Assembly: GCA_035286585.1 (NCBI GenBank)
Contig: DATEDC010000152.1
Span: 1 to 16,135 of the forward strand
Origin: DSOS01 sp035286585
GTDB taxonomy: Bacteria; Chloroflexota; Anaerolineae; Anaerolineales; UBA4823
DNA length: 16,135 nt
Direction of reading: 5' to 3'
How positions within the stretch are numbered: position 1 is the first letter of the stretch; every line of letters starts with the position of its first letter. The notes under the pieces are model-generated. The model searched no databases and was not told the origin of the DNA. It saw only the letters and a program-made list of their open reading frames with translations. Below are positions 7,452-14,190 of this stretch, piece by piece. A program made the translations under genes and the position numbers.

Positions 7452-8687
7452 TTATTCACCGCTAAGGCTCTCCCGTCGGGATGCGCTGGCGGCCTGGATG
7501 GCCTGGGAAATCTGGCGCAGGTGCAGGCGGTCGTGAGCGGTGATGATGGTGACAATCTCCTGCAGGGTGGTGGGACCGAAGATGGCATGACGGGCGGGGC
7601 GCAGCCAGTCCTGCGGGGAGAGCGATAACAGCAAGTCGAGCAGCCGGCGTCGGGCGGCAGAAAAGCGCAGCAGCGCGTTGCGCCCATCCTGCTCGATATA
7701 GTTGCGCTGCTCTGCCCAAGGACCGGTATCTTCGCCGGGTAGGAAGGGATTGTCCTGGCTGAGCACCTTTTCTACCCGTTGCATGTTTACTTCGCGATCG
7801 ACATCGCGCATGTGGCAAACGATCTCTGTTGGGCACCATTCATCGCTGGCAGGACGCCGACTCCAGGCGGTCGCATCCAGGCGGCGACAAAATTGGTCCA
7901 GGGCAGCGGGGGTGGAGCGCAGGATGGCCACCTGGGCGGAAGGTGTATTGAAATTGGACTGAAGAGTTGCGATCGGCATGGAATCCAGCCAGGGGAGCAA
8001 GCCCCTCAGGTCGCCGCTGGCGCTGGGCGCATAGCTGCCGCTGGGGGGGGAGAGGCTGCCATTGGAAACCCAATAAGCAGAAAAACCGAGCTCCAGGGCA
8101 GGGGCGATATCGTTCTGAAAATCGTTGCCCACCATGATCACCGGGCCATCCGGCCAACCGAGCTGGGCGAGCAATTCTGCGAATAATGCGGGATTGGGCT
8201 TGGCAAAGTGGATCGCTTCCATAGAAGGGATCAACGCAAAGGGATATTTTTCGGGTGAAAGTCCTGCCCATGCCAGTCTTTGCACGATTGCCGTGCGTGG
8301 GAAAAGCGGGTTGGTAGCGATCACCAGGCGATAGCCGCGCTGAACGGCTGATTCGACGAGCTGAACAGCATGCGGGTGTGGCGCGGTGATGGATTTCAGG
8401 GCAGGGTAGACCTCGGTATAGAACTGGTCGATGGGCTGCTCAAGCGCCTGGGGGGGTATACCCAGGGCGTTGTAGAAGTAATCGGCGAATACCTCTTCAA
8501 GCGTACAATCTGGCTGCTGGTTGGCGATCATGCGCCTGGTGCCTCCCAGCAACGACTTGACTATCAGCTCCGGGTCGGCGTAGGGCGCCAGGTGACTGGA
8601 TAGCGCCTGCAGATAGGCGGGCAGGAAGCCCGTTATCGGGTTGATCAGCAGCGTGTCGTCCAGGTCGAGCAGCAGGGTGTAGCTCAC
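7452..8687 (-). CDS. HAD-like hydrolase fused to DinB-like C-terminal domain
   Basis: 411-residue two-domain protein. Residues 1 to about 235 form a haloacid-dehalogenase-type hydrolase: motif I DLDDT with nucleophile D8 and acid/base D10, motif II T125 in IATNPLF, motif III K163 in FAKPNP, and motif IV GNDFQND with D189 and D193. The large cap at about 15-95 is helical. Residues 250-411 resemble a DinB/DUF664-type four-helix bundle with potential metal ligands H292 in CHMRD and H385/H389 in AHDRLH. The start is GTG 8687, overlapping the preceding gene's stop as GTGA, with GGAGG just upstream. A longer reading frame exists, but its extra residues lie inside the preceding gene. The HAD substrate and DinB-domain chemistry are unknown. 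A phosphatase coupled to a metal- or thiol-dependent reaction is one possibility. Confidence 0.85.
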   Translation of the reverse strand: MSYTLLLDLDDTLLINPITGFLPAYLQALSSHLAPYADPELIVKSLLGGTRRMIANQQPDCTLEEVFADYFYNALGIPPQALEQPIDQFYTEVYPALKSITAPHPHAVQLVESAVQRGYRLVIATNPLFPRTAIVQRLAWAGLSPEKYPFALIPSMEAIHFAKPNPALFAELLAQLGWPDGPVIMVGNDFQNDIAPALELGFSAYWVSNGSLSPPSGSYAPSASGDLRGLLPWLDSMPIATLQSNFNTPSAQVAILRSTPAALDQFCRRLDATAWSRRPASDEWCPTEIVCHMRDVDREVNMQRVEKVLSQDNPFLPGEDTGPWAEQRNYIEQDGRNALLRFSAARRRLLDLLLSLSPQDWLRPARHAIFGPTTLQEIVTIITAHDRLHLRQISQAIQAASASRRESLSGE

Positions 8688-9040
8688 GCCTCCTCCTCGG
8701 GGGGCCATTCGGCGACCTGGACGTATACATCTGGCAAAGGATGACATTCGCCGCACCCGATGTGCGCGTCGAAATCCGAGCGCCCGGTTTTCTGGCAGTG
8801 GGCGCTCACCTTCACCTCCTGCTTCAGAAACGGAAATGGCCGCCTCAGGCCTGGCTTGAGCTGCAAATGAGCGCAGTTGTTGGCTTGAAGAATAGCGGGC
8901 ACCGGACAGCTAAAACACAAGGCAGGATTCCAGGGCAGTGGTGGGATCGCGTCTTTCAGCAGCCGGCATTCCTCTTTTTGCCGGCCGCGATAGTAATCCC
9001 CATAAAAAAAGCGGCATTCTTTGCCAGCTGGTGTTCGCAT
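8684..9040 (-). CDS. Eight-cysteine small protein of unknown function
   Basis: 118-residue protein that I do not recognise by family. It has eight cysteines: C9, C25, C42, C45, C56, C82, C96 and C99. These include two CxxC pairs, CFSC at 42-45 and CGEC at 96-99, with histidines at 58, 81 and 100. The pattern suggests zinc or iron-sulfur binding. There is no signal peptide or membrane helix, so it is probably cytoplasmic. The C-terminus is acidic and proline-rich. ATG 9040 is the most plausible start, giving MRTPAGKECR; no strong ribosome-binding site is seen. It lies 40 bp after efp, and its stop overlaps the HAD-DinB start by 4 bp, so it is likely co-translated with that gene. Absence of stops over the cysteine-rich stretch and the coupling argue for a real gene. 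Confidence 0.75.
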   Translation of the reverse strand: MRTPAGKECRFFYGDYYRGRQKEECRLLKDAIPPLPWNPALCFSCPVPAILQANNCAHLQLKPGLRRPFPFLKQEVKVSAHCQKTGRSDFDAHIGCGECHPLPDVYVQVAEWPPEEEA

Positions 9041-9080
9041 AGGAATTGCGCTAGGTGAGCGCCGGTAGGATCGGCCTGGG

Positions 9081-9638
9081 CTAGGCTCTGGTGATGTAAG
9101 ATCCAGTCCGGGTATCCACGCGGATGGTATCGCCTTCCTCCACAAAATTGGGCACCTGGACCTCCAGGCCTGTTTCGATGGTGACTTTTTTAGTCACTCC
9201 GGTGGCTGTGTCGCCGCGCACGGCGACTCCAGCCCGGATCACATGCAGATCCACGGAGGTGGGCAGCTCAATATCCAGCGGCTCGCCCTGGTAGAATGTC
9301 AACTTGACCTCCAGGCCTTCCTTTAGATAATGGATCGTATCCCCCAGGATTTCAGCAGACAGCGCTGGCTGCTCGTAGGTTTCCAAATCCATAAAGTGGT
9401 AGAGCTCACCGTCTGAATATAAATACTGCACGTTGTGATAATCAAGACGAACATCGTTTACCCGGTCGCCTGATATGAAGGATTTCTCCAAGATTGTACC
9501 TGTGCGCAAATTGCGAGCCTTAACTCGAATGGTTGCTTTGCCTCGTCCCGGTTTGTGGTGCTCATAATCCAGCACCTTAAATAGGGCGCCGTCCAATTCG
9601 AAAGTGGTGCCTTTGCGGAGTTCGTTGACGTCGATCAT
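9081..9638 (-). CDS. efp: Translation elongation factor P
   Basis: 185-residue EF-P, the ribosomal factor that relieves stalling at polyproline stretches by binding between the P and E sites. It has the full three-domain layout: KOW-like domain I at 1-65, then two OB-like domains ending in the signature near GDTIRVDTRTGSYI. The domain I tip reads K29-P-G-R32-G, so the residue aligning with E. coli K34 is arginine rather than lysine. In proteobacteria an arginine here is rhamnosylated by EarP. No earP or rhamnose gene, and no epmA or epmB, is visible in this window. The start is supported by GAGG 7 nt upstream of ATG 9638 and a near-consensus promoter. It heads the minus-strand run. Confidence 0.97.
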   Translation of the reverse strand: MIDVNELRKGTTFELDGALFKVLDYEHHKPGRGKATIRVKARNLRTGTILEKSFISGDRVNDVRLDYHNVQYLYSDGELYHFMDLETYEQPALSAEILGDTIHYLKEGLEVKLTFYQGEPLDIELPTSVDLHVIRAGVAVRGDTATGVTKKVTIETGLEVQVPNFVEEGDTIRVDTRTGSYITRA

Positions 9639-9676
9639 GATGATGCCTCGCTCAAGTGGTTTAAAGTCAGCCCTTG

Positions 9677-9705
9677 ATTATAGCTTAGCGGTATAAGCAT
9701 GGCAA
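9677..9705 (-). promoter_or_regulatory. Near-consensus sigma-70-type promoter for efp
   Basis: On the minus strand, TTGCCA (9700-9705) is separated by 17 bp from TATAAT (9677-9682). The -35 differs from TTGACA at one base, and the -10 and spacing are ideal. It lies 39 bp upstream of the efp ATG. This is the best promoter seen in the window and fits a highly expressed housekeeping gene. Confidence 0.8.
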
Positions 9706-9809
9706 GGGGCGAGGCGGAATAACAAAACTGATGGTTATCATTCGGGTGTTGGTTGTGGTAAACTTATGCGGGAGGCAATTACGAGCAGGGAAAGGTACAG
9801 GAAATTCAA

Positions 9810-10187
9810 ATGACCGGTAACACCAGGCGAGTGGTTTATATCGAAGACGAGCAGGAGATGGTCGATTTGGTGCGCCTGATTTTAAGCCGCAAAGGCTATG
9901 AGGTTATCGGATCAAACGGCGGCCGAGATGGGTTGGAAAAAGTGCGCCAGGAATTGCCCGACCTAGTGCTGCTGGATTTGATGATGCCAGACATGGATGG
10001 ATGGGAAGTTTACCAGCAAATGAAAGCCGGGGAGACTACCCGCCATATCCCGGTAATTGTGGTGACGGCCAAGGCCCAGAGCATCGACAAAGTCCTGGGT
10101 TTGCACATCGCCAAGGTGGATGATTACATCTCGAAACCTTTCAGCCCCCAAGAGCTGGTGGATAGTGTGGAGAAGGTTCTGGCCTGA
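9810..10187 (+). CDS. Stand-alone response-regulator receiver domain (CheY-like)
   Basis: 125-residue single-domain response regulator. Conserved receiver residues are all present: acidic pair E12/D13, phospho-acceptor D56 in LLDLMMPDMDG, T86 in VVTAKA, and K109 in SKPF. There is no output domain, so it must signal by protein-protein contact or act as a phosphate relay or sink. The start at ATG 9810 has AGGA 8 nt upstream. It is divergent from efp across a 171-bp gap, with no histidine kinase, chemotaxis or diguanylate cyclase gene nearby to name its partner. No strong plus-strand promoter is evident in that gap, although A/T-rich candidates exist. The family call is secure and the pathway unknown. 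Confidence 0.93.
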   Translation: MTGNTRRVVYIEDEQEMVDLVRLILSRKGYEVIGSNGGRDGLEKVRQELPDLVLLDLMMPDMDGWEVYQQMKAGETTRHIPVIVVTAKAQSIDKVLGLHIAKVDDYISKPFSPQELVDSVEKVLA

Positions 10188-10218
10188 ACTCTGCAAAGCA
10201 CCAGCAAGATCATTCTGT

Positions 10219-10308
10219 TCTGTCTCGGTAACGACACAGAGCCCAAACTACCGCTGATTGCAGACCACCACTGGAGAGTACGCCAGTGAAACTGTAACCA
10301 GCGGTTTG
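10219..10308 (+). other. Potentially structured non-coding region between the receiver gene and the DUF192 gene
   Basis: The 145-nt gap 10188-10332 has no gene. A hairpin at 10219-10240 has stem TCTGTCTCG, a GTAA (GNRA-type) loop and CGACACAGA, with one C-C mismatch. A second element pairs CAA (10244-10246) and ACCGCTG (10250-10256) with CAGCGGTTTG (10299-10308), leaving a 3-nt bulge. It encloses a perfect 6-bp hairpin, CACTGG (10269-10274) with CCAGTG (10283-10288). No T run follows, so it is not a classical terminator. It matches no riboswitch consensus I can recall. It could be a leader RNA or chance pairing. Confidence 0.35.
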
Positions 10309-10332
10309 TAGTGTGCAGTGCGAGCGGCGAGA

Positions 10333-10710
10333 ATGAAACAGGTGATGGTTTATAATCTGGATAACCCGGAGCTCGAGGTTGTGCGAGCGCATTTCTGCGC
10401 TTCTTTTGCCTGCCGCTTGCGGGGCCTGACCTTCCGGCGGACGCCAGCTCCAAACCAGGGTCTGCTGATGGTGCAGAGTCGGGAGAGCCGCCTGGATGCA
10501 GCCATTCACATGCTGGGGGTGTGGATGGACCTGGCGGTGGTGTGGATCAATACAACCCAGGTGGTGGTGGATGTCCGGCTGGCGCGACGCTGGAGGCTGT
10601 TCTATCTGCCTGAACACCCCGCCCGTTATGTGCTCGAGATGGCGGTAGAACATCTGGCGGATTTTAAGACTGGAGATAGGATTAAATTTGAAGAAACTGA
10701 GCTGGGCTAA
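10333..10710 (+). CDS. DUF192 family protein
   Basis: 125-residue protein of the DUF192 family (COG1430), small beta-rich proteins of unknown biochemical role. Family features are visible: CRLRGLTFRRT at 27-37, the hydrophobic core HMLGVWMDLAVVWIN at 59-73 followed by the VVVD turn, and PARYVLEM at 96-103 near the GD at 114-115. Many family members are exported, but this one has no signal peptide. I start at ATG 10333, giving MKQVMVYNLD. An upstream GTG (10318) and an internal ATG (10345) are alternatives, and no ribosome-binding site is decisive. Its last 23 bases overlap the start of the LysM-M23 gene, so the two are likely co-transcribed. Confidence 0.82.
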   Translation: MKQVMVYNLDNPELEVVRAHFCASFACRLRGLTFRRTPAPNQGLLMVQSRESRLDAAIHMLGVWMDLAVVWINTTQVVVDVRLARRWRLFYLPEHPARYVLEMAVEHLADFKTGDRIKFEETELG

Positions 10711-12106
10711 TCTGCTCCTGATCCTGGTGTTGCTGTGGCCCCTGGGTGGGGGATATGCCCAAGAGGAGAACCCTGCCGGACCGGTGTACGTGGTCCAGCA
10801 AGGGGATACGCTATCCAGCATCGCCCAGCGGTTTGGGGTTTCGCTGGACGATCTGGCGCGGGCGAACAATATCTCCAACCCAAATCAGATCTCGGAAGGC
10901 GCCCAACTGGTAATCCCCGGCCTGGAGGGCGTGCAGGGTTTTCTGACCTCGGCGACGGTGCCTTTCGGAGAATCGCTGAAAAGCCTCAGCCGCCGTTACC
11001 AGATCGCGGAAACGATGCTGGCTCGCCTGAACCACCTGACCAGCCCGGTAGAGCTGTACGCTGGCTCCTCATTGGTGATCCCGGTGCAAGAGGGGGAAGC
11101 CCCAGGATGGCGGCGTGCGCTGCTGGCGGAAGGCTATTCACTGCTGGAGATGGCCGCGCGGCTGAACATTTCTCCATGGAAGCTGGCGCAGGAGAACGGG
11201 TTGCGGAATCAATGGAGCGCAATCGGTGGCGAGGTTTTATACACACCAGGAGATTTTCCCGCCGGACCGGGCGCCTTACCCGCCGAGATCAGCTCGGTCG
11301 AGATCGACAGCCTGCCGTTGCTGCAGGGTAAAACGTGGGTGATCCGCTTAACCGGGAGCGAGGGGCTCGAACTTGTTGGCAGGCTCATGGAGCGTGAATT
11401 CAACTTCTTCGTCGAGAAACCCGGCAATTATATCGCCTTGCAGGGCGTGCATGCCATGGCAGAGCCAGGTTTATACCCGCTTACCTTGCAGGGCGCACTC
11501 GCAGACGGCGCTTCGTTCTCGTTCGCGCAAAGGGTGGAAGTCCAGGGTGTGCGCTATCCATTTGATCGCCCGCTGGATGTGGACCCGACCACAACCGACC
11601 CGGCGATAACTGGCCCGGAGGACGCTCTGTGGCTGGACCTGACCAGAACGGCAACGCCTGAGAAAATGTGGTCGGGTGTGTTCGAGCTGCCCTCCCCGCT
11701 GCCCGCGGACTATTGCCTGGAGACCAACGATTGTTGGTCCTCGCGCTTTGGCAACCGGCGATCCTATAACGGCAGCCCGTATATATACTTTCACACCGGA
11801 CTGGACATTGTTGGCAAGCCGGGGACGGAAATATTGGCGCCTGCGCCGGGCATCGTGGTCTACACCGGAGAGCTGACTGTGCGCGGCAATGCTACGATGA
11901 TCGATCACGGCTGGGGAGTTTACACCGGCTATTTGCACCAGTCGGAAATCCTGGTGGAGGTGGGAGATCGCGTGGAGACCGGGCAGGTGATTGGGTTGGT
12001 GGGCAGGACAGGCCGGGTTGAGGGGCCTCACCTGCACTGGGAAGTATGGGTGGGGGGCGTTCAAGCGGACCCGCTGGACTGGCTGTTGGTCGAGTATCCC
12101 AATTAG
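10688..12106 (+). CDS. Secreted LysM-domain M23 metallopeptidase (cell-wall hydrolase)
   Basis: 472-residue exported protein predicted to bind and cleave peptidoglycan. A signal peptide occupies residues 1-24 (KK, hydrophobic core, GGYA before QE). A clear LysM repeat follows at about 34-77, with YVVQQGDTLSSIAQRFGVS and LVIP. A second, divergent LysM-like repeat spans about 88-132 and a weaker third about 148-188. The middle (200-340) is an unassigned beta-rich stretch. The C-terminal LytM/M23 domain (about 366-465) has zinc-site residues H369 and D373 in HTGLD, H417 in YLH, and H448/H450 in HLHWE, so it looks active. The start is TTG 10688, supported by AGGA 6 nt upstream and by the signal peptide. 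It overlaps the DUF192 gene by 23 bp in another frame. Confidence 0.92.
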   Translation: MKKLSWANLLLILVLLWPLGGGYAQEENPAGPVYVVQQGDTLSSIAQRFGVSLDDLARANNISNPNQISEGAQLVIPGLEGVQGFLTSATVPFGESLKSLSRRYQIAETMLARLNHLTSPVELYAGSSLVIPVQEGEAPGWRRALLAEGYSLLEMAARLNISPWKLAQENGLRNQWSAIGGEVLYTPGDFPAGPGALPAEISSVEIDSLPLLQGKTWVIRLTGSEGLELVGRLMEREFNFFVEKPGNYIALQGVHAMAEPGLYPLTLQGALADGASFSFAQRVEVQGVRYPFDRPLDVDPTTTDPAITGPEDALWLDLTRTATPEKMWSGVFELPSPLPADYCLETNDCWSSRFGNRRSYNGSPYIYFHTGLDIVGKPGTEILAPAPGIVVYTGELTVRGNATMIDHGWGVYTGYLHQSEILVEVGDRVETGQVIGLVGRTGRVEGPHLHWEVWVGGVQADPLDWLLVEYPN

Positions 12107-12123
12107 CAGAGCGGTTTCAGTAT

Positions 12124-12426
12124 TCAATTATCAAGATCGGTCTCATCTGCTTCCATATCCCCTGATTCACCGTCATTGTAGAGTTCGCCAGCAGCAAACA
12201 CCCCAGCATAGTAATCTTTTAGCACCTGGTGGGCGAGAGCGAGTTTTTCCGCCGGCACCAGAATCTCGACCTCACCCAGAGGGCCGACATTCAAGCCAAG
12301 AGCCCTGGCGTATCCTTCTTTCGAGAGAATAACCGGGACGCCCTGGGCCTGCAGCAGCCCGCGCAGCATCTCGGCCTTCAGGTCGCCAAGAACGGTTTCT
12401 ACGAGTACATATCTTTTTTCCACCAT
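12124..12426 (-). CDS. DUF2007-like small protein
   Basis: 100-residue protein resembling the DUF2007 family (annotated in databases as putative signal-transducing proteins, without proven function). The region VLGDLKAEMLRGLLQAQGVPVILS and the GPLGEVEILVPAEKLALAHQVL stretch match the ferredoxin-like pattern in which an N-terminal strand and helix precede the G-x-V-x-I/V-L-V segment. The last 20 residues are very acidic (GDMEADETDLDN). I start at ATG 12426, giving MVEKRYVLVE, although no good ribosome-binding site is visible. An in-frame ATG at 12480 would add 18 residues that do not look family-like. It converges on the LysM-M23 gene with a 17-bp gap and no obvious shared terminator, and diverges from the unknown gene at 12603. 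Cytoplasmic. Confidence 0.75.
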   Translation of the reverse strand: MVEKRYVLVETVLGDLKAEMLRGLLQAQGVPVILSKEGYARALGLNVGPLGEVEILVPAEKLALAHQVLKDYYAGVFAAGELYNDGESGDMEADETDLDN

Positions 12427-12483
12427 GATAGGGCAAAAAGTTCCTTTACGAACCGCCGTCATGAACTTTCTACAAGACATAAT

Positions 12484-12503
12484 AAGCGCTAAAAAATGCG
12501 CTT
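12484..12503. repeat. 6-bp perfect inverted repeat in divergent promoter region
   Basis: AAGCGC (12484-12489) and GCGCTT (12498-12503) flank an 8-nt A/T spacer. It lies between the divergent genes starting at 12426 (minus) and 12603 (plus), just upstream of the plus-strand TATAAT. It could be a regulator-binding site or a small hairpin. Confidence 0.35.
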
Positions 12504-12528
12504 GGAGCTAGGTTTCATGGAGTATAAT
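12502..12528 (+). promoter_or_regulatory. Probable promoter of the unknown two-gene unit
   Basis: TATAAT at 12523-12528 is a perfect -10 box. The best upstream match is TTGGAG at 12502-12507 with a short 15-bp spacer, so the -35 is weak and an activator may be needed. The predicted transcript starts about 65-70 nt before the ATG at 12603. Confidence 0.5.
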
Positions 12529-12535
12529 ATGAAAC
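12512..12535. promoter_or_regulatory. Inverted repeat bracketing the -10 box, candidate operator
   Basis: GTTTCAT (12512-12518) and ATGAAAC (12529-12535) are perfect 7-bp complements around a 10-bp spacer that contains the TATAAT. The 17-bp centre-to-centre spacing is suited to a dimeric helix-turn-helix repressor, and binding there would block the promoter. Operator function is inference. Confidence 0.4.
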
Positions 12536-12602
12536 GCCGAAAAGCGCAAAACTTAATGATTGGAGAAGGAGCAAGGCAGCAATTTTGAGGCAAGATACGG
12601 TA

Positions 12603-14171
12603 ATGTCTTCGTTTTCTTTGCGCGAAGATTATTGGGAGCATTTTGATCTTAACGAAGATGATCTTGAGTTCCTGTACAACCATCTTCTGGAAACAGAAAC
12701 TCCATTGACGCCCAACGAGCTGGTAGAGATACTGGTAATAGAACGCATACGCAGAGAAAAACAAGAAATTGAGCGCAAGCGCAGCTCCGGCGGCGATATT
12801 TATATGCCCAAGGAGCATTTTAAGAAGACCCAGAAACTGGTATTCCCCCAACTGAACTGGAAACAAGCAGAAGTGGTTGAGGTGCGCCCTGGATACAATC
12901 CCGATTTGGGATCGTTTGAAGTTGTTCGGGTGGAGTTTCCGGATGGGGAGACGCGCGAATATGCAGCCAGGCTGGAAGATCACAAACTGAATGAGCCGGT
13001 ACAATTTGCCGAGGACGAGGAGAATCTCAACCCGGAATTCATCCAGGAAAACTACGGCGAGCCGCTGATAGCTGCCCTTGAAGCCAGTCTGCAGGCGAAC
13101 GGGGATTTTGTGCGCATAGCCGGAAGGTGGTTCCCGCGAGCCCTGCTGGTCGATATCAACATCGGCCATTTGAACCTGGCAGAGGCGGTATTGGACATGG
13201 CTGGCGGCGGTCCGCTGCCTACCAGCTCCCTGATGGAGCAGCTTGAGTTGCCTGAGAACGTCAATCCCCGGTTGCTTGAATTTTCGATGGACCTGGCGCT
13301 CCAGGAGGATGGGCGCTTCGACGAAGTGGGAGCCAGCGGGGAGGTGTCCTGGTTCCTGCAGCGGCTTGAGCCCGCAGAGGTGTTAGAGCCTCCGCTGCAT
13401 CTGCGCTACGCCGGTAGCGATTATGAGCGCCTGGATTTGACCGCAGAAATGCTGGCGCTGGAGCAGGAACTGGATGACGAGCTTTCGCCGCTGGCGGGCA
13501 AGTACCAGCATTTGGATGAGGTTGACGCGCACCTGATCTACCCGCACTGGCGATCAGGCACGCTGCCGCTGTCTGCGCGTGTGCGCCATCTTTTCCCCAC
13601 TGCATATGAGTCGCCCCGCATCCGCTTCACGTTAATCGATGGAGAAACAGGCGAAGAAATGCCCGCCTGGGTGGTGCGGGCCAAGCGCTACGTGTATGGC
13701 TTAAGTGAGTGGTACGAAAAATGCGGTTTGATCTCTGGCAGCATTATCCGGGTGAAGCGCGGCTCGAAACCCGGGCAGGTAGTGGTGTACAGCGGTCGGC
13801 GTCGCTCCAGCCGTGAGTGGATCCGCACGGTTTTGGTGGGCTCGGATGGCGGCGTGGTGTTTGCGATGCTGAAGCAGATCGTGCAATCGAGTTTCGATGA
13901 GCGCATGGCCATTGCAGTGCCAGATACGAGCGGAATTGATGCGGTTTGGGAGCGGATGGGAAAGGAAAAGCCACCGTTCGAGCGCGTGGTGGTCAACACG
14001 ATGCGCGAGCTGGCCAAACTTAATCCACAAGGACACGTGCATGCCAGCGAATTATATGCCGCCCTGAACGTTGTACGCCGCTGCCCTCCAGCACCTATGC
14101 TTGCCTTGCTGGCTTCTCGCCCCTGGTTCAGCCATGTTGGGGATTTGCATTTCCGCTACACAGAGGCGTAA
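12603..14171 (+). CDS. Large unknown protein with predicted DNA-binding modules
   Basis: 522 residues from ATG 12603. An in-frame TTG at 12585 adds six residues and has AAGG about 8 nt upstream, so the start is not settled. I do not recognise the family. The N-terminus is helical and acidic (about 1-60), then a basic segment leads into a beta-rich stretch at about 75-130 (FPQLNWKQAEVVEV onward). Residues about 189-256 look like a winged helix: helices followed by LALQEDGRFDEVG and WFLQRL. Residues about 319-389 recall the B3 pseudobarrel, with LPLSARVRHLFP, strand, DGETGE, YGLSEWYEKCGL, then G-S-I-I-R-V. The C-terminus (459-520) again looks winged-helix-like. There is no signal peptide, membrane helix or catalytic motif. 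It is followed 19 bp later by another unknown gene. A nucleic-acid-binding role is inference. Confidence 0.85.
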   Translation: MSSFSLREDYWEHFDLNEDDLEFLYNHLLETETPLTPNELVEILVIERIRREKQEIERKRSSGGDIYMPKEHFKKTQKLVFPQLNWKQAEVVEVRPGYNPDLGSFEVVRVEFPDGETREYAARLEDHKLNEPVQFAEDEENLNPEFIQENYGEPLIAALEASLQANGDFVRIAGRWFPRALLVDINIGHLNLAEAVLDMAGGGPLPTSSLMEQLELPENVNPRLLEFSMDLALQEDGRFDEVGASGEVSWFLQRLEPAEVLEPPLHLRYAGSDYERLDLTAEMLALEQELDDELSPLAGKYQHLDEVDAHLIYPHWRSGTLPLSARVRHLFPTAYESPRIRFTLIDGETGEEMPAWVVRAKRYVYGLSEWYEKCGLISGSIIRVKRGSKPGQVVVYSGRRRSSREWIRTVLVGSDGGVVFAMLKQIVQSSFDERMAIAVPDTSGIDAVWERMGKEKPPFERVVVNTMRELAKLNPQGHVHASELYAALNVVRRCPPAPMLALLASRPWFSHVGDLHFRYTEA

Positions 14172-14190
14172 AGGAGAGGGATGAATAGGA

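Noticed and set aside
10265..10290. CCACTGG and paired CCAGTG looked like part of a cobalamin riboswitch
   Set aside because: The rest of the cobalamin consensus, including the B12 box, is absent, and the downstream genes have no cobalamin link.
10210..10878. 222-codon open frame on the minus strand
   Set aside because: It spans the non-coding gap, the DUF192 gene and the start of the LysM-M23 gene in antisense. The sense frames have family motifs, while this one is proline- and histidine-rich without any.
12489..13169. 226-codon open frame on the minus strand, hydrophobic in places
   Set aside because: It is antisense to the start of the 522-residue gene. Its apparent hydrophobicity is the complement of acidic and lysine codons (GAA/AAG to TTC/CTT), and it has no ribosome-binding site.
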